This document shows, in pieces, positions 41,531-49,755 of a stretch of DNA of 64,000 bases (its first letter is position 1; each line of letters begins with the position of its first letter). The translations under genes were made by a program, and so were the position numbers. The notes beneath the pieces are model-generated. The model saw only the letters and a program-made list of their open reading frames with translations, made no database searches and had not been told where the DNA came from. The stretch is from Microbispora rosea subsp. aerata (GTDB lineage Bacteria; Actinomycetota; Actinomycetes; Streptosporangiales; Streptosporangiaceae). The stretch lies in NCBI RefSeq assembly GCF_014647835.1, contig NZ_BMPY01000003.1:124001-188000 (forward strand), given 5' to 3'.

Positions 41531-41562
41531 GTTAGTTTGCCGTCCATCCCAACAAACGTCAA
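41531..41562. promoter_or_regulatory. possible ROK-type operator upstream of the GH31 operon
   Basis: GTTAGTTTG (41531-41539) and CAAAC (41553-41557) give a GTTTG/CAAAC inverted repeat with a 13-bp centre, using the same words as the site by the ROK gene and as XylR sites. The 157-bp region is markedly richer in A+T than its surroundings and lies between two divergent genes. Confidence 0.38.
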
Positions 41563-41652
41563 TGGGTCGAGATGGTCCAGAAGTGCCCAAATTATTCCTA
41601 TTTGTGCCTCTTTGGGGTAATGTGAGCGCAATACCCCGTCTAGGTAGGTGAC

Positions 41653-41889
41653 ATGGACAGGTTCGTGCACGTGATGCCGCTCGACGACGCGATCGACCAC
41701 GAGGGGAGCCCGGAGTGTGTCTGCGGGCCCGCCGGGCAGCCCGTCACCGCTGCGGACCTCGGCGAGCCGGTTCCCCGCACGGACGGCGACACCGTCGCGC
41801 TCGGCTGGTCCCGTCCGGCCGTGGGCGTCATCTACCAGCACCACGCCCTGCGCCCGTGCCACGAATGGGAGGCCGTCCCCGAGCCCTGA
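41653..41889 (+). CDS. small conserved actinobacterial protein, 78 aa
   Basis: A 78-residue protein with the ribosome binding site GGTAGGTG close to its ATG. 'HVMPLDDAIDHEGSPECVCGPAGQPV' and the closing 'YQHHALRP' follow the pattern of short actinomycete proteins with an 'H(V)xPxxDxxxH ... CxCGP' core and a late histidine pair, which may bind a metal. It is divergent from GH31 and precedes the Rpn-like gene by 90 bp. The function is unknown. Confidence 0.6.
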   Translation: MDRFVHVMPLDDAIDHEGSPECVCGPAGQPVTAADLGEPVPRTDGDTVALGWSRPAVGVIYQHHALRPCHEWEAVPEP

Positions 41890-41979
41890 GCCGCCCCGGA
41901 CCCCTTTAATATCCGTCAAACACCGTCATTTTTGCGAACACACGGTAATCGGCAGATTGCTTTGAGTAATGTCCCGGCC

Positions 41980-42882
41980 ATGCCAGGTATTGCTCACGAG
42001 ATACCGCTCGAGCTCATCCGCAACCGGCCGGAGACCGCCCTGGAACTGCTGCGCCGGGTGAAGAGGATCGAGCTGCCGCGCTTCGCGGCGGCGCGCGTGG
42101 AGTCCGGCGACTGCACCCAGCTTTCGCCGATCGAGTTCCGCGCCGACTCGGTGGTGGTCGTACGCGACGAGACCGGAACCGCGGTGCTGGCCGTGATCGT
42201 GGAGGTGCAGCAGGGCCGGGACGCCGGCAAGCGGTTCAGCTGGCCGGTCTACGTCACGACGCTGCGGTCACAGCACAAGTGCGACACCGCGCTGTTGGTC
42301 ATCTGCCCGGATCGGGCGACGGCCCGATGGTGCGGCAGGACGATCCGCCTGGGCCCGAGCGGCGCCATCACACCGCTGGCGATCGACCCCGACCAAATAC
42401 CCCTCATCACCGATCCCGACCAGGCTCGCCTCTGCCCGGAACTCGCGTTGCTCTCCGCGGTGACGCACCCCGACGAGGTCGACGACGAGAAGGTGCTGAA
42501 CGCGGTGGCGGCCGGGCTGGCGACTCTGGACGAGGATCGAGTCCGGGTATATATGAACTACGTGATCAGTTCGTTACGACCTGTAACAACCAAGGGTATG
42601 GAGGAGCCGGTGACCACCACTCAGGACGACCGCAGCGACCTCGCCGACAAGCTCGTCGACTACTTCTTCCACTGGAAGAACGAGGGCCGCGCGGAAGGAC
42701 GCGCGGAAGGCGAAGCAGAGGGCGAGGCGAAGGCCATCCTCCTCATCCTCGAAACCCGCGGCCTGCGGATCTCCGACGACGCACGCGAACGAATCCAGAC
42801 CTGCCAGGACACCGGCCAACTGGAGACCTGGATCCGCAAGGCCGCCGTCATCACATCCACCGACGAACTGTTCACCGAATGA
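41980..42882 (+). CDS. Rpn-like PD-(D/E)XK nuclease-family protein
   Basis: A 300-residue protein starting at ATG 41980. The core has Asp in 'FRADSVVVV', then 'AVIVEVQQGRD', the D...ExQ pattern of PD-(D/E)XK nucleases such as Rpn/YhgA proteins, followed by 'FSWPVYVTTLR' and 'TALLVICPDRATARWC'. Near residue 240 comes a charged repeat 'EGRAEGRAEGEAEGEAK', typical of the flexible C-termini of this family, then a helical end. Rpn proteins are linked to RecA-independent recombination and to phage defence. Many related copies occur in actinomycete genomes. The 3' part is duplicated immediately downstream. Confidence 0.7.
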   Translation: MPGIAHEIPLELIRNRPETALELLRRVKRIELPRFAAARVESGDCTQLSPIEFRADSVVVVRDETGTAVLAVIVEVQQGRDAGKRFSWPVYVTTLRSQHKCDTALLVICPDRATARWCGRTIRLGPSGAITPLAIDPDQIPLITDPDQARLCPELALLSAVTHPDEVDDEKVLNAVAAGLATLDEDRVRVYMNYVISSLRPVTTKGMEEPVTTTQDDRSDLADKLVDYFFHWKNEGRAEGRAEGEAEGEAKAILLILETRGLRISDDARERIQTCQDTGQLETWIRKAAVITSTDELFTE

Positions 42883-43183
42883 GATGATGCGGAACCGCAG
42901 CGACCTCGCCGACAAGCTCGTCGACTACTTCTTCCACTGGAAGAACGAGGGCCGCGCGGAAGGACGTAAGGAAGGACGCGCGGAAGGACGTAAGGAAGGA
43001 CGCGCGGAAGGCGAAGCAGAGGGCGAGGCGAAGGCCATCCTCCTCATCCTCGAAACCCGCGGCCTGCGGATCTCCGACGACGCACGCGAACGAATCCAGA
43101 CCTGCCAGGACACCGGCCAACTGGAGACCTGGATCCGCAAGGCCGCCGTCATCACATCCACCGACGAACTGTTCACGGAATGC
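42630..43183 (+). repeat. tandem duplication of the 3' third of the Rpn-like gene
   Basis: The ~253 bp from 42630 to 42882 recur at 42895-43183, almost base for base. The second copy is 36 bp longer because three extra 12-bp units (RKEG/RAEG codons, GGAAGGACGTAA and GGAAGGACGCGC types) have been added in the charged repeat. The near identity points to a recent event. Confidence 0.85.
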
Positions 43184-43192
43184 GATCAATAA
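42884..43192 (+). CDS. partial copy of the Rpn-like C-terminus, 102 aa
   Basis: This frame opens one base after the stop of the Rpn-like gene (TGAGATG) and encodes only the C-terminal third. After 'MMRN' it matches the parent from 'RSDLADKLVDYFFHWKNEG' onward, with 12 extra residues in the EGRKEGRAEG stretch and the ending 'FTECDQ' in place of 'FTE'. It lacks the nuclease core. It could be translated by reinitiation and act as an interfering fragment, as described for internal Rpn products, or be a harmless by-product. Confidence 0.55.
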   Translation: MMRNRSDLADKLVDYFFHWKNEGRAEGRKEGRAEGRKEGRAEGEAEGEAKAILLILETRGLRISDDARERIQTCQDTGQLETWIRKAAVITSTDELFTECDQ

Positions 43193-43194
43193 GG

Positions 43195-43231
43195 GGGCCG
43201 TCCTGCGGGGTGCACTGCCGCAGGACGGCCC
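43195..43231. terminator. bidirectional hairpin terminator
   Basis: A perfect 14-bp stem (GGGCCGTCCTGCGG / CCGCAGGACGGCCC) with a 9-base loop, followed by GTTTGATG on the plus strand. It lies between the convergent Rpn-like copy and the GH53 gene. Confidence 0.75.
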
Positions 43232-43247
43232 GTTTGATGTCAGGCGG

Positions 43248-44339
43248 CTACGGAGTCCATCTGACGTGCGGGTTGATGTGGCCGGTCCAGTTGAAGACGG
43301 CCATGTTGTCCCAGCCGTCGCCGGTGCCGTTGATGTTCGCCGGGTCCCAGCCGTTGCCGGGCACGGCGTACCATGTCGGCTCCCAGTAGAAGACGCCGAC
43401 GGCGCCCGCGTCGCGGGCCGTGCTCTGCACCGCCGCGAACTCGGCGGCCTGCCCCTGCCAGGTCAGGCCGTACCCCGGGCAGCCCGACGTGATCGCGTTG
43501 GGCTCCCAGTCGGCGTTGTCGGCCGTGAACGGGTAGGCCGTCTCGACGATGACGACCGGCTTACCGTAGCGGGACCGCATGTCCGAGATCACGTAGGACA
43601 GGTTGGACAGCGTGCCGTGCCACATGCAGTAGTACGACAGGCCGGTGATGTCCCAGGAGACGCCCTTGGCCCGGATGCCGTCGTAGAACCAGCGGGCGTG
43701 CGCGTCGCTGTCGGCGTTCGCGGTGTGGATGATCACCTGAGTGCCCGGATTGCACGCCTTGGTCGCGTTGTAGCCGGCCTTGAGCAGCAGGCTCAGGTTC
43801 GTGAAGTCGTTGTTGATCACCTTGCCGTCGTTCCACAGCATGCCGACGTTGATCTCGTTGCCGATCTGCACGCTGTCGGGGACGGTGCCCTGCGCCTTGA
43901 GGCTGGAGCACACGTCGTAGGTGTAGTTGTAGACGTCGCTCTGCAGCTGACCGATGCCGTGGCTCGCCCAGGCGGCGGGCTTGTACTGCTTGCCGGGGTC
44001 CGCCCAGGTGTCCGAGTAGTGGAAGTCGATCAGCAGCTTCAGGCCCTTGGCCTTGACCGTCCTGGCGAACTGGAGCACCTTGGCCTTGTTGTTGTAGCCG
44101 CTGGCCGGGTTGTTCCAGACCCGCAGGCGGATGTAGTTGACCCCGACGCTCTTGAGGATGTCCAGCGGGTCTCTCTGGTTGCCGTTCGCGTCGTAGTACT
44201 TCGCGCCCAGGTCGAGGGAGCGCTGCAGGGACGAGACATCGGCGCCGAGCATGGTCAGGGTGTTGGCGGCGTGCGCCGGTTGCCCGGCGGTCAGCACCGC
44301 GGCGGCGAGCAGGACGAGCGCCGCCAGGATTCTCTTCAT
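43248..44339 (-). CDS. secreted GH53 arabinogalactan endo-beta-1,4-galactanase
   Basis: A 363-residue secreted enzyme with a signal peptide ('RILAALVLLAAAVLTAG', cleavage near AHA-A25). The GH53 barrel starts 'LGADVSSLQRSLDLGAKYYD' (read in parts). The acid/base Glu162 lies in 'QIGNEIN' and the nucleophile Glu266 in 'VIVETAYPF'. 'YIRLRVWNNP' near residue 69 is also typical. It cuts beta-1,4-galactan side chains of pectin into galacto-oligosaccharides. It follows the GH42 gene by 66 bp on the same strand and belongs to the galactan locus. Confidence 0.92.
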   Translation of the reverse strand: MKRILAALVLLAAAVLTAGQPAHAANTLTMLGADVSSLQRSLDLGAKYYDANGNQRDPLDILKSVGVNYIRLRVWNNPASGYNNKAKVLQFARTVKAKGLKLLIDFHYSDTWADPGKQYKPAAWASHGIGQLQSDVYNYTYDVCSSLKAQGTVPDSVQIGNEINVGMLWNDGKVINNDFTNLSLLLKAGYNATKACNPGTQVIIHTANADSDAHARWFYDGIRAKGVSWDITGLSYYCMWHGTLSNLSYVISDMRSRYGKPVVIVETAYPFTADNADWEPNAITSGCPGYGLTWQGQAAEFAAVQSTARDAGAVGVFYWEPTWYAVPGNGWDPANINGTGDGWDNMAVFNWTGHINPHVRWTP

Positions 44340-44405
44340 GGGTCCTCCGGTCAGGAGAGGATGGGTGGACGCCCCCGAAACCCCCGCCGTGACAAGGTCA
44401 GGTCG

Positions 44406-46403
44406 TCACGACGGGGGAGCCTGCGTGCGGACGACCACGACGCCCCCGGCGGGCACCGTCGCCGACCCGTCGTACGCGGCGCCGTCGAACACTCCCGTGC
44501 CGGTCACCCCGGGCACGGTCGCCGGCGTCTCCGCGTGGTTGATGAGGAACAGGTGGTCGCCCCGGCGTACGAGCTCCAGCGTGTCGGGCAGGCCGCGCGG
44601 CCGGGACACCCCGGCGTGGTCGAGGACCCGGCCGAGGAGGTCGCGCAGGCCGGTGCCGGGGTCGAGCGCGGTGGAGACGTACCACGCACTGCCCGCGCCC
44701 AGGTCGTGCCGGGTGACGGCGGGGTGCCCGGCGTCGGGCCCGTCGGCGAACTCGTGCACGGCCCGCGCCCCCGCGAGCCGTACGCGCTCGGACCAGATCC
44801 GGCCGGTCGCCGGGAAGGGCTCCAGCGTCACCGTCTCGTCCTCGCGGAGCGGATGGAACTCCTCGACGGTCACGCCGAGCACCTCGCGCAGCGCCCCCGG
44901 GTACGGCCCGGCGTGGATGGTGTCGTTCTCGTCCACGATGCCGGAGAAGTAGGACACGAGCAGGTGCCCGCCCGCCTCAACGTAGCGGTGCAGGTTCTTC
45001 GCCGGCTCCTCGCCGAGCAGGTAGGAGCTGGGCGCGACGACCAGCCGGTACGGCGACAGGTCGGCCGACGGGTGGACGAAGTCGACCGTGACGTGCTCGC
45101 GCCACAGGGCCTCGTAGTAGGCCTCCATCCGTTCCCGGAAGCGCAGGTCGGACGAGGGCCGCCACTCGAGTTCGAGGGCCCAGTAGGACTCCCAGTCCCA
45201 CACCAGGGCGACCTCGGCCGTCACGCGCGCGCCCCTGACCTCGGCGAGTTTGCGCAGGTCGGCGCCGAGCGCGACCACGTCACGCCAGATCCGGGAGCCG
45301 GTCCCGGCGTGCGGCACCATCGCCGAGTGGAACTTCTCCGCGCCGTAGCGGGAGGCCCGCCACTGGAAGAACATCGCCGAGTCCGAGCCGCGCGCCACGT
45401 GGGCGAGGGTGTTGCGGCGCATCTCCCCCGGCCGCTTGGCGAGGTTGCGCGGCTGCCAGTTGACCGCCCCCGTCGAGTGCTCCATCAGCATCCAGGGGCG
45501 GCCTCCGGCCAGCGACCTGCTGAGGTCGGCGGCCATGGCGAGCTCGATGTGCGGCTCGGCCCGCGACGAGTCGAGGTAGTGGTCGTTGGCCACCACGTCG
45601 ACTTCTCCCGCCCAGCGCCAGTAGTCCATCGGCTTGCAGTTGGGGATCATGAAGTTGGTCGTGACGGGCAGGTCGCTGAACCGGCGGATCGTGTCGCGCT
45701 CCCTGCGGAAGCAGGCGATGTGCGCGTCGACGGAGAAGCGCATGAAGTCGAGCTGGAGCCCGGGGATCACGCCGACCGGCGCGGCGACGGGCGGCTCGAC
45801 CTCCTCGAACGAGCCGTACGTCAGCCCCCAGAAGGTGGTGCCCCAGGCGGCGTTGAGCGCGCCCACGTCGCCGTACCTGTCCCTGAGCCAGGCGCGGAAC
45901 GCCTCGGCGGACGTCGGGCAGTAGCAGTGGGCGTTGGCCCAGCCGTACTCGTTGTGCACGTGCCACATCGCCAGGGCGGGGTGCCCGGCGTACCGCTCGG
46001 CCAGGGCGGTGACGATCCGCTCGGACGCGGCGGCGTAGTCGGGCGAGCTCGGGCAGAAGCTGTGCCGGGAGCCCCCGCCGAGCACATGGCCCTCCCGGTC
46101 CACCAGGCGGCTGCCGGGGTAGCGGCGGCGGAACCACGTGGGCGGCGAGGACGTGGGGGTGGCGAGGTCGGCGTACACGCCGGCCGAGTGGAGCAGGTCG
46201 AGGATCCGGTCCAGCCGGGTGAAGTCGAACTCACCCTCCTCCGGCTCGATCAGCCCCCAGTTGAAGACCCCGACGGTGACCAGGTTGACCCCGGCCTCGC
46301 GCATCAGGCGCACGTCCTCACGCCACACCTCTTCCGGCCACTGCTCGGGGTTGTAGTCCCCGCCGTAGGCGAGGCCCTCGGGCAGGACGGGATATCCGGG
46401 CAC
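44406..46403 (-). CDS. GH42 beta-galactosidase (cytoplasmic)
   Basis: A 665-residue enzyme. The GTG at 46403 has GGGGAG about five bases upstream. The family 42 barrel shows 'GLAYGGDYNPEQWP', the acid/base Glu152 in 'HVHNEYGW' and the nucleophile Glu308 in 'LMEHSTGAVNW'. Cys117, Cys160 and Cys162 match three of the four zinc ligands of the Thermus enzyme; the fourth position is Ser165, so the zinc site may be incomplete. A trimerisation domain and a C-terminal beta domain follow. It has no signal peptide and would split imported galacto-oligosaccharides. It is divergent from the importer genes, with a LacI-type operator 24 bp upstream. Confidence 0.92.
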   Translation of the reverse strand: MPGYPVLPEGLAYGGDYNPEQWPEEVWREDVRLMREAGVNLVTVGVFNWGLIEPEEGEFDFTRLDRILDLLHSAGVYADLATPTSSPPTWFRRRYPGSRLVDREGHVLGGGSRHSFCPSSPDYAAASERIVTALAERYAGHPALAMWHVHNEYGWANAHCYCPTSAEAFRAWLRDRYGDVGALNAAWGTTFWGLTYGSFEEVEPPVAAPVGVIPGLQLDFMRFSVDAHIACFRRERDTIRRFSDLPVTTNFMIPNCKPMDYWRWAGEVDVVANDHYLDSSRAEPHIELAMAADLSRSLAGGRPWMLMEHSTGAVNWQPRNLAKRPGEMRRNTLAHVARGSDSAMFFQWRASRYGAEKFHSAMVPHAGTGSRIWRDVVALGADLRKLAEVRGARVTAEVALVWDWESYWALELEWRPSSDLRFRERMEAYYEALWREHVTVDFVHPSADLSPYRLVVAPSSYLLGEEPAKNLHRYVEAGGHLLVSYFSGIVDENDTIHAGPYPGALREVLGVTVEEFHPLREDETVTLEPFPATGRIWSERVRLAGARAVHEFADGPDAGHPAVTRHDLGAGSAWYVSTALDPGTGLRDLLGRVLDHAGVSRPRGLPDTLELVRRGDHLFLINHAETPATVPGVTGTGVFDGAAYDGSATVPAGGVVVVRTQAPPS

Positions 46404-46426
46404 GTCTCCCCCTCGACTCTGTTTTC

Positions 46427-46440
46427 TGTGAACGTGCACA
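46427..46440. promoter_or_regulatory. LacI-type operator near GH42
   Basis: TGTGAACGTGCACA is a 14-bp palindrome with one mismatch pair around a central CG. It lies between the GH42 start and the divergent promoter region, and it resembles the second site at 46550-46575. Confidence 0.6.
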
Positions 46441-46521
46441 GTAGCGCACAACCCGGCAAGCGAGAAGGTGCCGTCGATTAGCGCTGATGAGATGGGCCCG
46501 TTAACAACCACGTAACGGCCA

Positions 46522-46550
46522 TTGACAGGGGTTGGGGGACCTTCCAGTCT
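46522..46550 (+). promoter_or_regulatory. candidate promoter of the galactan importer operon
   Basis: TTGACA at 46522-46527 is a perfect -35 element. CAGTCT at 46545-46550, 17 bp further on, is an acceptable -10 for actinomycete housekeeping promoters. The following operator overlaps the expected start point. Confidence 0.5.
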
Positions 46551-46575
46551 GTGAACGCTCCCAGAAACATTCACA
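46550..46575. promoter_or_regulatory. LacI-type operator over the importer promoter
   Basis: TGTGAACGCTCCCA (46550-46563) repeats the half site of the GH42 operator, and TTCACA at 46570-46575 mirrors TGTGAA. A repressor here would cover the -10 and start region of the importer promoter. Confidence 0.55.
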
Positions 46576-46609
46576 CTCCCCACCCCTCCCCCCTCGCCTG
46601 GAGGACCTC

Positions 46610-47926
46610 ATGCGCGTGAACCGGTTAGCGGTGACGGCGGTCGCGATCCTCACCGCCGCGCTCTCGACGGCCTGCGCGGGCGGCACGGACGAGCCGTCCG
46701 CCCAGTCCGCGAGCCAGAGCGCGGCGCCCGCCGGCCCGGTGAAGCTGACCTACTGGACCTGGGTCCCGAACATGGACAAGATCGTCTCGGTCTGGAACCA
46801 GGCCCACCCCGACATCCAGGTCACGGTCAGCAAGCAGGCGGGGGGCGACGACGCCGCGGCCAAGTTCCTCACCGCCGCCAAGGCGGGCAACCCGCCGGAC
46901 CTGGTCCAGGCCGAATATCAGATGCTGCCCTCCTTCGTCGCCGCCGACGCCGTCGCCGACCTCAAGGCGGAGACCGAGCAGGTGAAGGGCGAGTTCGGCG
47001 AGGGCGTCTGGAGCCTGGTGACCCTCGGCACCGACGCCGTCTACGCGGTCCCCCAAGACAGCGGGCCGATGATGCTCTACTACCGCCGGGACCTGTTCGA
47101 GAAGTACGGCATCGAGGTGCCGAAGACCTGGGACGAGTACGCCGAGGCCGCCAGGACCGTGCGCAAGAAGGACCCCAAGGTCTTCCTCGGCACGTTCTCC
47201 AGCAAGGACCCGGGCTGGTTCGCCGGGCTCTCCCAGCAGGCGGGCGCGCAGTGGTGGTCGATCAGCGGCGACGCCTGGAAGGTCGCGGTGAACGACGAGG
47301 CCACCAAGAAGGTCGCCGCCTACTGGGGCGGCCTGGTGAAGGAGGGCGTCATCGACGACATGCCGTACTTCACCCCCGAATGGAACAAGGCGCTCAACGA
47401 CGGCACGCTGCTCACCTGGCCGTCGGCCGTGTGGGGCCCGGGCGTGCTGTCGAGCAACGCGCCGAAGGCCAAGGGCAAGTGGGCCGTCGCCCCGCTGCCG
47501 CAGTGGAACGCGGGTGAGAACTACAGCGGCTTCTGGGGCGGCTCCTCCACCGCCGTCGCCGCCACGTCGCCCAACAAGGCGGCCGCCGCGAAGTTCGCCA
47601 CCTGGCTCAACACCGACCCGCAGGCGCTCGAACTGCTGATCAAGGAGGGCGCGATCTACCCGGCCGCCGCCAAGGGCGCGGCGCTGATGACCGAGGCCCC
47701 CGACTACTTCTCCAACCAGCCCGACTTCTGGCAGCGGGCCGCCGCCATCGGCGCCACCGCCCGGGGCTTCACCTTCGGCCCGAACGTCAACGTGACATAC
47801 AACGCGTACCGGGACGCCTTCGACAAGGCCGTCGCCGCCAAGTCCGACTTCACCGCCGCCGTCCAGGCGATGCAGGACACCACCATCGCCGACATGCGGA
47901 AGTCCGGCTTCAGCCTCGCCCAGTGA
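46610..47926 (+). CDS. galacto-oligosaccharide-binding lipoprotein (family 1)
   Basis: A 438-residue secreted binding protein; TGGAGGA precedes the ATG at 46610. The signal sequence ends in 'LSTAC' with lipidated Cys22, then a Ser/Gln/Ala linker. Mature blocks include 'LTYWTWVPNMDKIVSVWNQAHPDIQV' (read in parts), 'GPMMLYYRRDLFEKYGIEVPKTWDEY' (in parts) and 'TWPSAVWGPGVL'. It is the first gene of binding protein, permease, permease, LacI. Beta-galacto-oligosaccharides are the likely ligand from the GH53 and GH42 neighbours. Confidence 0.9.
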   Translation: MRVNRLAVTAVAILTAALSTACAGGTDEPSAQSASQSAAPAGPVKLTYWTWVPNMDKIVSVWNQAHPDIQVTVSKQAGGDDAAAKFLTAAKAGNPPDLVQAEYQMLPSFVAADAVADLKAETEQVKGEFGEGVWSLVTLGTDAVYAVPQDSGPMMLYYRRDLFEKYGIEVPKTWDEYAEAARTVRKKDPKVFLGTFSSKDPGWFAGLSQQAGAQWWSISGDAWKVAVNDEATKKVAAYWGGLVKEGVIDDMPYFTPEWNKALNDGTLLTWPSAVWGPGVLSSNAPKAKGKWAVAPLPQWNAGENYSGFWGGSSTAVAATSPNKAAAAKFATWLNTDPQALELLIKEGAIYPAAAKGAALMTEAPDYFSNQPDFWQRAAAIGATARGFTFGPNVNVTYNAYRDAFDKAVAAKSDFTAAVQAMQDTTIADMRKSGFSLAQ

Positions 47927-48825
47927 CGATGCGGTCCGCGAAGAAGGGCACCCGCGCGCACCGCGCGGGCGCCGTGCCCTACCTGTTCCTCGCCCCGGCC
48001 ATGGCGCTGTTCACGCTCTTCATGGCCCTGCCCATCGGCTACACGGTCTATCTCAGCCTGCGGCGCACCAAGGTCTCCGGCCTCGGGCTCGGCAAGGGGG
48101 CCCGTACGGAAGTCTTCGCCGGGCTCGGCAACTACACCGCCGCCGTAAGCGACGGCGAGCTGTGGGCCGGCTGGCTGCGGGTCCTCGGCTACGGCGCGCT
48201 CGTGCTGGTGCTGATGCTGGGGCTCGCCCTCGTGTTCGCCCTGATGCTCGACGCGGCCCATGTGCGGCTCGCCCGCTTCACCCGGATCTCGATCTTCCTG
48301 CCGTACGCCGTGCCGGGGGTGGCGGCGACGCTGATGTGGGGCTTCCTCTACCTGCCCGGCCTGAGCCCGTTCGGCGAGCACCCGTTCCTGAGCGCCGACC
48401 TGGTGACGTTCTCGATGGCCAACGTGGCCGTCTGGGGCGGCACCGGCTTCAACATGCTCGTGCTCTACACGAACCTGCGGGCCGTGCCGCGGGAGTACTA
48501 CGAGGCGGCCAGGATCGACGGCGCGAGCGAGCTGGACATCGCGCTGCGCATCAAGATCCCGATCCTGGTTCCGTCGATCATCCTGACCACCGTGTTCTCC
48601 GTCATCGCGACCATCCAGGTGTTCACCGAGCCGACCACCCTGCGGCCGCTGACGAACACGATCAGCTCGACCTGGAGCCCCTTGATGAAGGTGTACCGCG
48701 ACGCGTTCGTCACCGGCGACCTCTACTCGGCCGCCGCGACGTCCATGGTGATCGCCGGGATCTCCCTCGTGCTGTCGTTCGGCTTCCTGCGGATCGTGAA
48801 GAACCGCGCGTTCGGGGAGAGCTGA
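47923..48825 (+). CDS. ABC sugar transporter permease, MalF type (galactan locus)
   Basis: A 300-residue protein with six hydrophobic segments. The GTG at 47923 overlaps the stop of the binding-protein gene by GTGA; ATG 47929 is an alternative. The EAA loop 'YYEAARIDGASELDIALRIKIPIL' is seen near residue 190. It pairs with the next protein to form the importer pore. No ATPase gene is present, so a shared MsiK-like ATPase is expected. Confidence 0.9.
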   Translation: MTMRSAKKGTRAHRAGAVPYLFLAPAMALFTLFMALPIGYTVYLSLRRTKVSGLGLGKGARTEVFAGLGNYTAAVSDGELWAGWLRVLGYGALVLVLMLGLALVFALMLDAAHVRLARFTRISIFLPYAVPGVAATLMWGFLYLPGLSPFGEHPFLSADLVTFSMANVAVWGGTGFNMLVLYTNLRAVPREYYEAARIDGASELDIALRIKIPILVPSIILTTVFSVIATIQVFTEPTTLRPLTNTISSTWSPLMKVYRDAFVTGDLYSAAATSMVIAGISLVLSFGFLRIVKNRAFGES

Positions 48826-49706
48826 TGGCCGCCACCACACCGCCCGGGACCCGCGGGCACGCCCGCCCGTCGCCGCGCCGCCCGCTGGGCGCCGTCCCGA
48901 CCGGCGTGCTCGTGCTCGGCGCGATCTACACCCTGTTCCCGGTGAGCTGGGTGGTGGTCGCGGCCACCAAGTCCAAGGCCGAGCTGTTCTCCACCTCGAC
49001 GTTCGCTCCCGGCACCGGGCTGCTGTCCAACCTCGCCGACCTGTTCGCCTACCGCGAGGGCGTCTTCTGGCTCTGGCTGCTCAACACCGTCCTGTACGCC
49101 GGGGGCGGCGCGGTGCTGTCCACCGCCGTGTCCACGATCTCGGGCTACGCGCTGGCGAAGTACGCCTTCCCGGGCCGGAACCTGATCTTCAACATGCTGA
49201 TCGGCGGCATCCTCGTGCCGTCGGTCGTGCTGGCGATCCCGCAGTATCTGCTGTTCTCCAAGGCCGGCCTGGCCGACACGTACTGGTCGGTGCTGCTGCC
49301 CCAGATCCTGCATCCGTACAGCGTCTACCTGGCCAGGATCTACTCCCAGGCGGCGATCCCCGACTCGCTGCTGGAGGCGGGCAGGCTGGACGGCGCCGGC
49401 GAGTGGCGATTGTTCCGCCAGGTGGCGCTGCCGATGCTGACGCCGGGCATGGTGACGATCTTCCTGTTCCAGTTCGTCGCGATATGGAACAACTTCCTGC
49501 TGCCGTTCATCATGCTGGGCGACGACCACAAGTTCCCGCTGACGGTGGGCCTGTACACGCTGCTCGCCGCGGGGGCCAACCAGCCGTCGCTGTACAACCT
49601 GATCATCACGGGGACGATGCTGTCGCTCATCCCGCTGATCGCGCTGTTCCTCACCATGCAGCGCCACTGGCGTACGGACCTGTCCGGCGGGGCCGTGAAG
49701 CGGTAG
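48825..49706 (+). CDS. ABC sugar transporter permease, MalG type (galactan locus)
   Basis: A 293-residue permease whose ATG shares its A with the TGA of the preceding gene (TGATG), so translation is coupled. After a basic N-terminal tail there are six hydrophobic segments. The EAA motif is 'LLEAGRLDGAGEWRLFRQVALPML' near residue 185, followed by 'FQFVAIWNNFLLP', which is typical of MalG proteins. Confidence 0.9.
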   Translation: MAATTPPGTRGHARPSPRRPLGAVPTGVLVLGAIYTLFPVSWVVVAATKSKAELFSTSTFAPGTGLLSNLADLFAYREGVFWLWLLNTVLYAGGGAVLSTAVSTISGYALAKYAFPGRNLIFNMLIGGILVPSVVLAIPQYLLFSKAGLADTYWSVLLPQILHPYSVYLARIYSQAAIPDSLLEAGRLDGAGEWRLFRQVALPMLTPGMVTIFLFQFVAIWNNFLLPFIMLGDDHKFPLTVGLYTLLAAGANQPSLYNLIITGTMLSLIPLIALFLTMQRHWRTDLSGGAVKR

Positions 49707-49755
49707 GCACGGAAGGGTAAATCGGCGACGCTCTCACCGGGGGGAAAATACGACT

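Noticed and set aside
42950-43020. Short regular repeats that could suggest a CRISPR array
   Set aside because: They are 12-bp coding repeats (EGRAEG/EGRKEG) inside an open frame, with no spacers and no cas genes.
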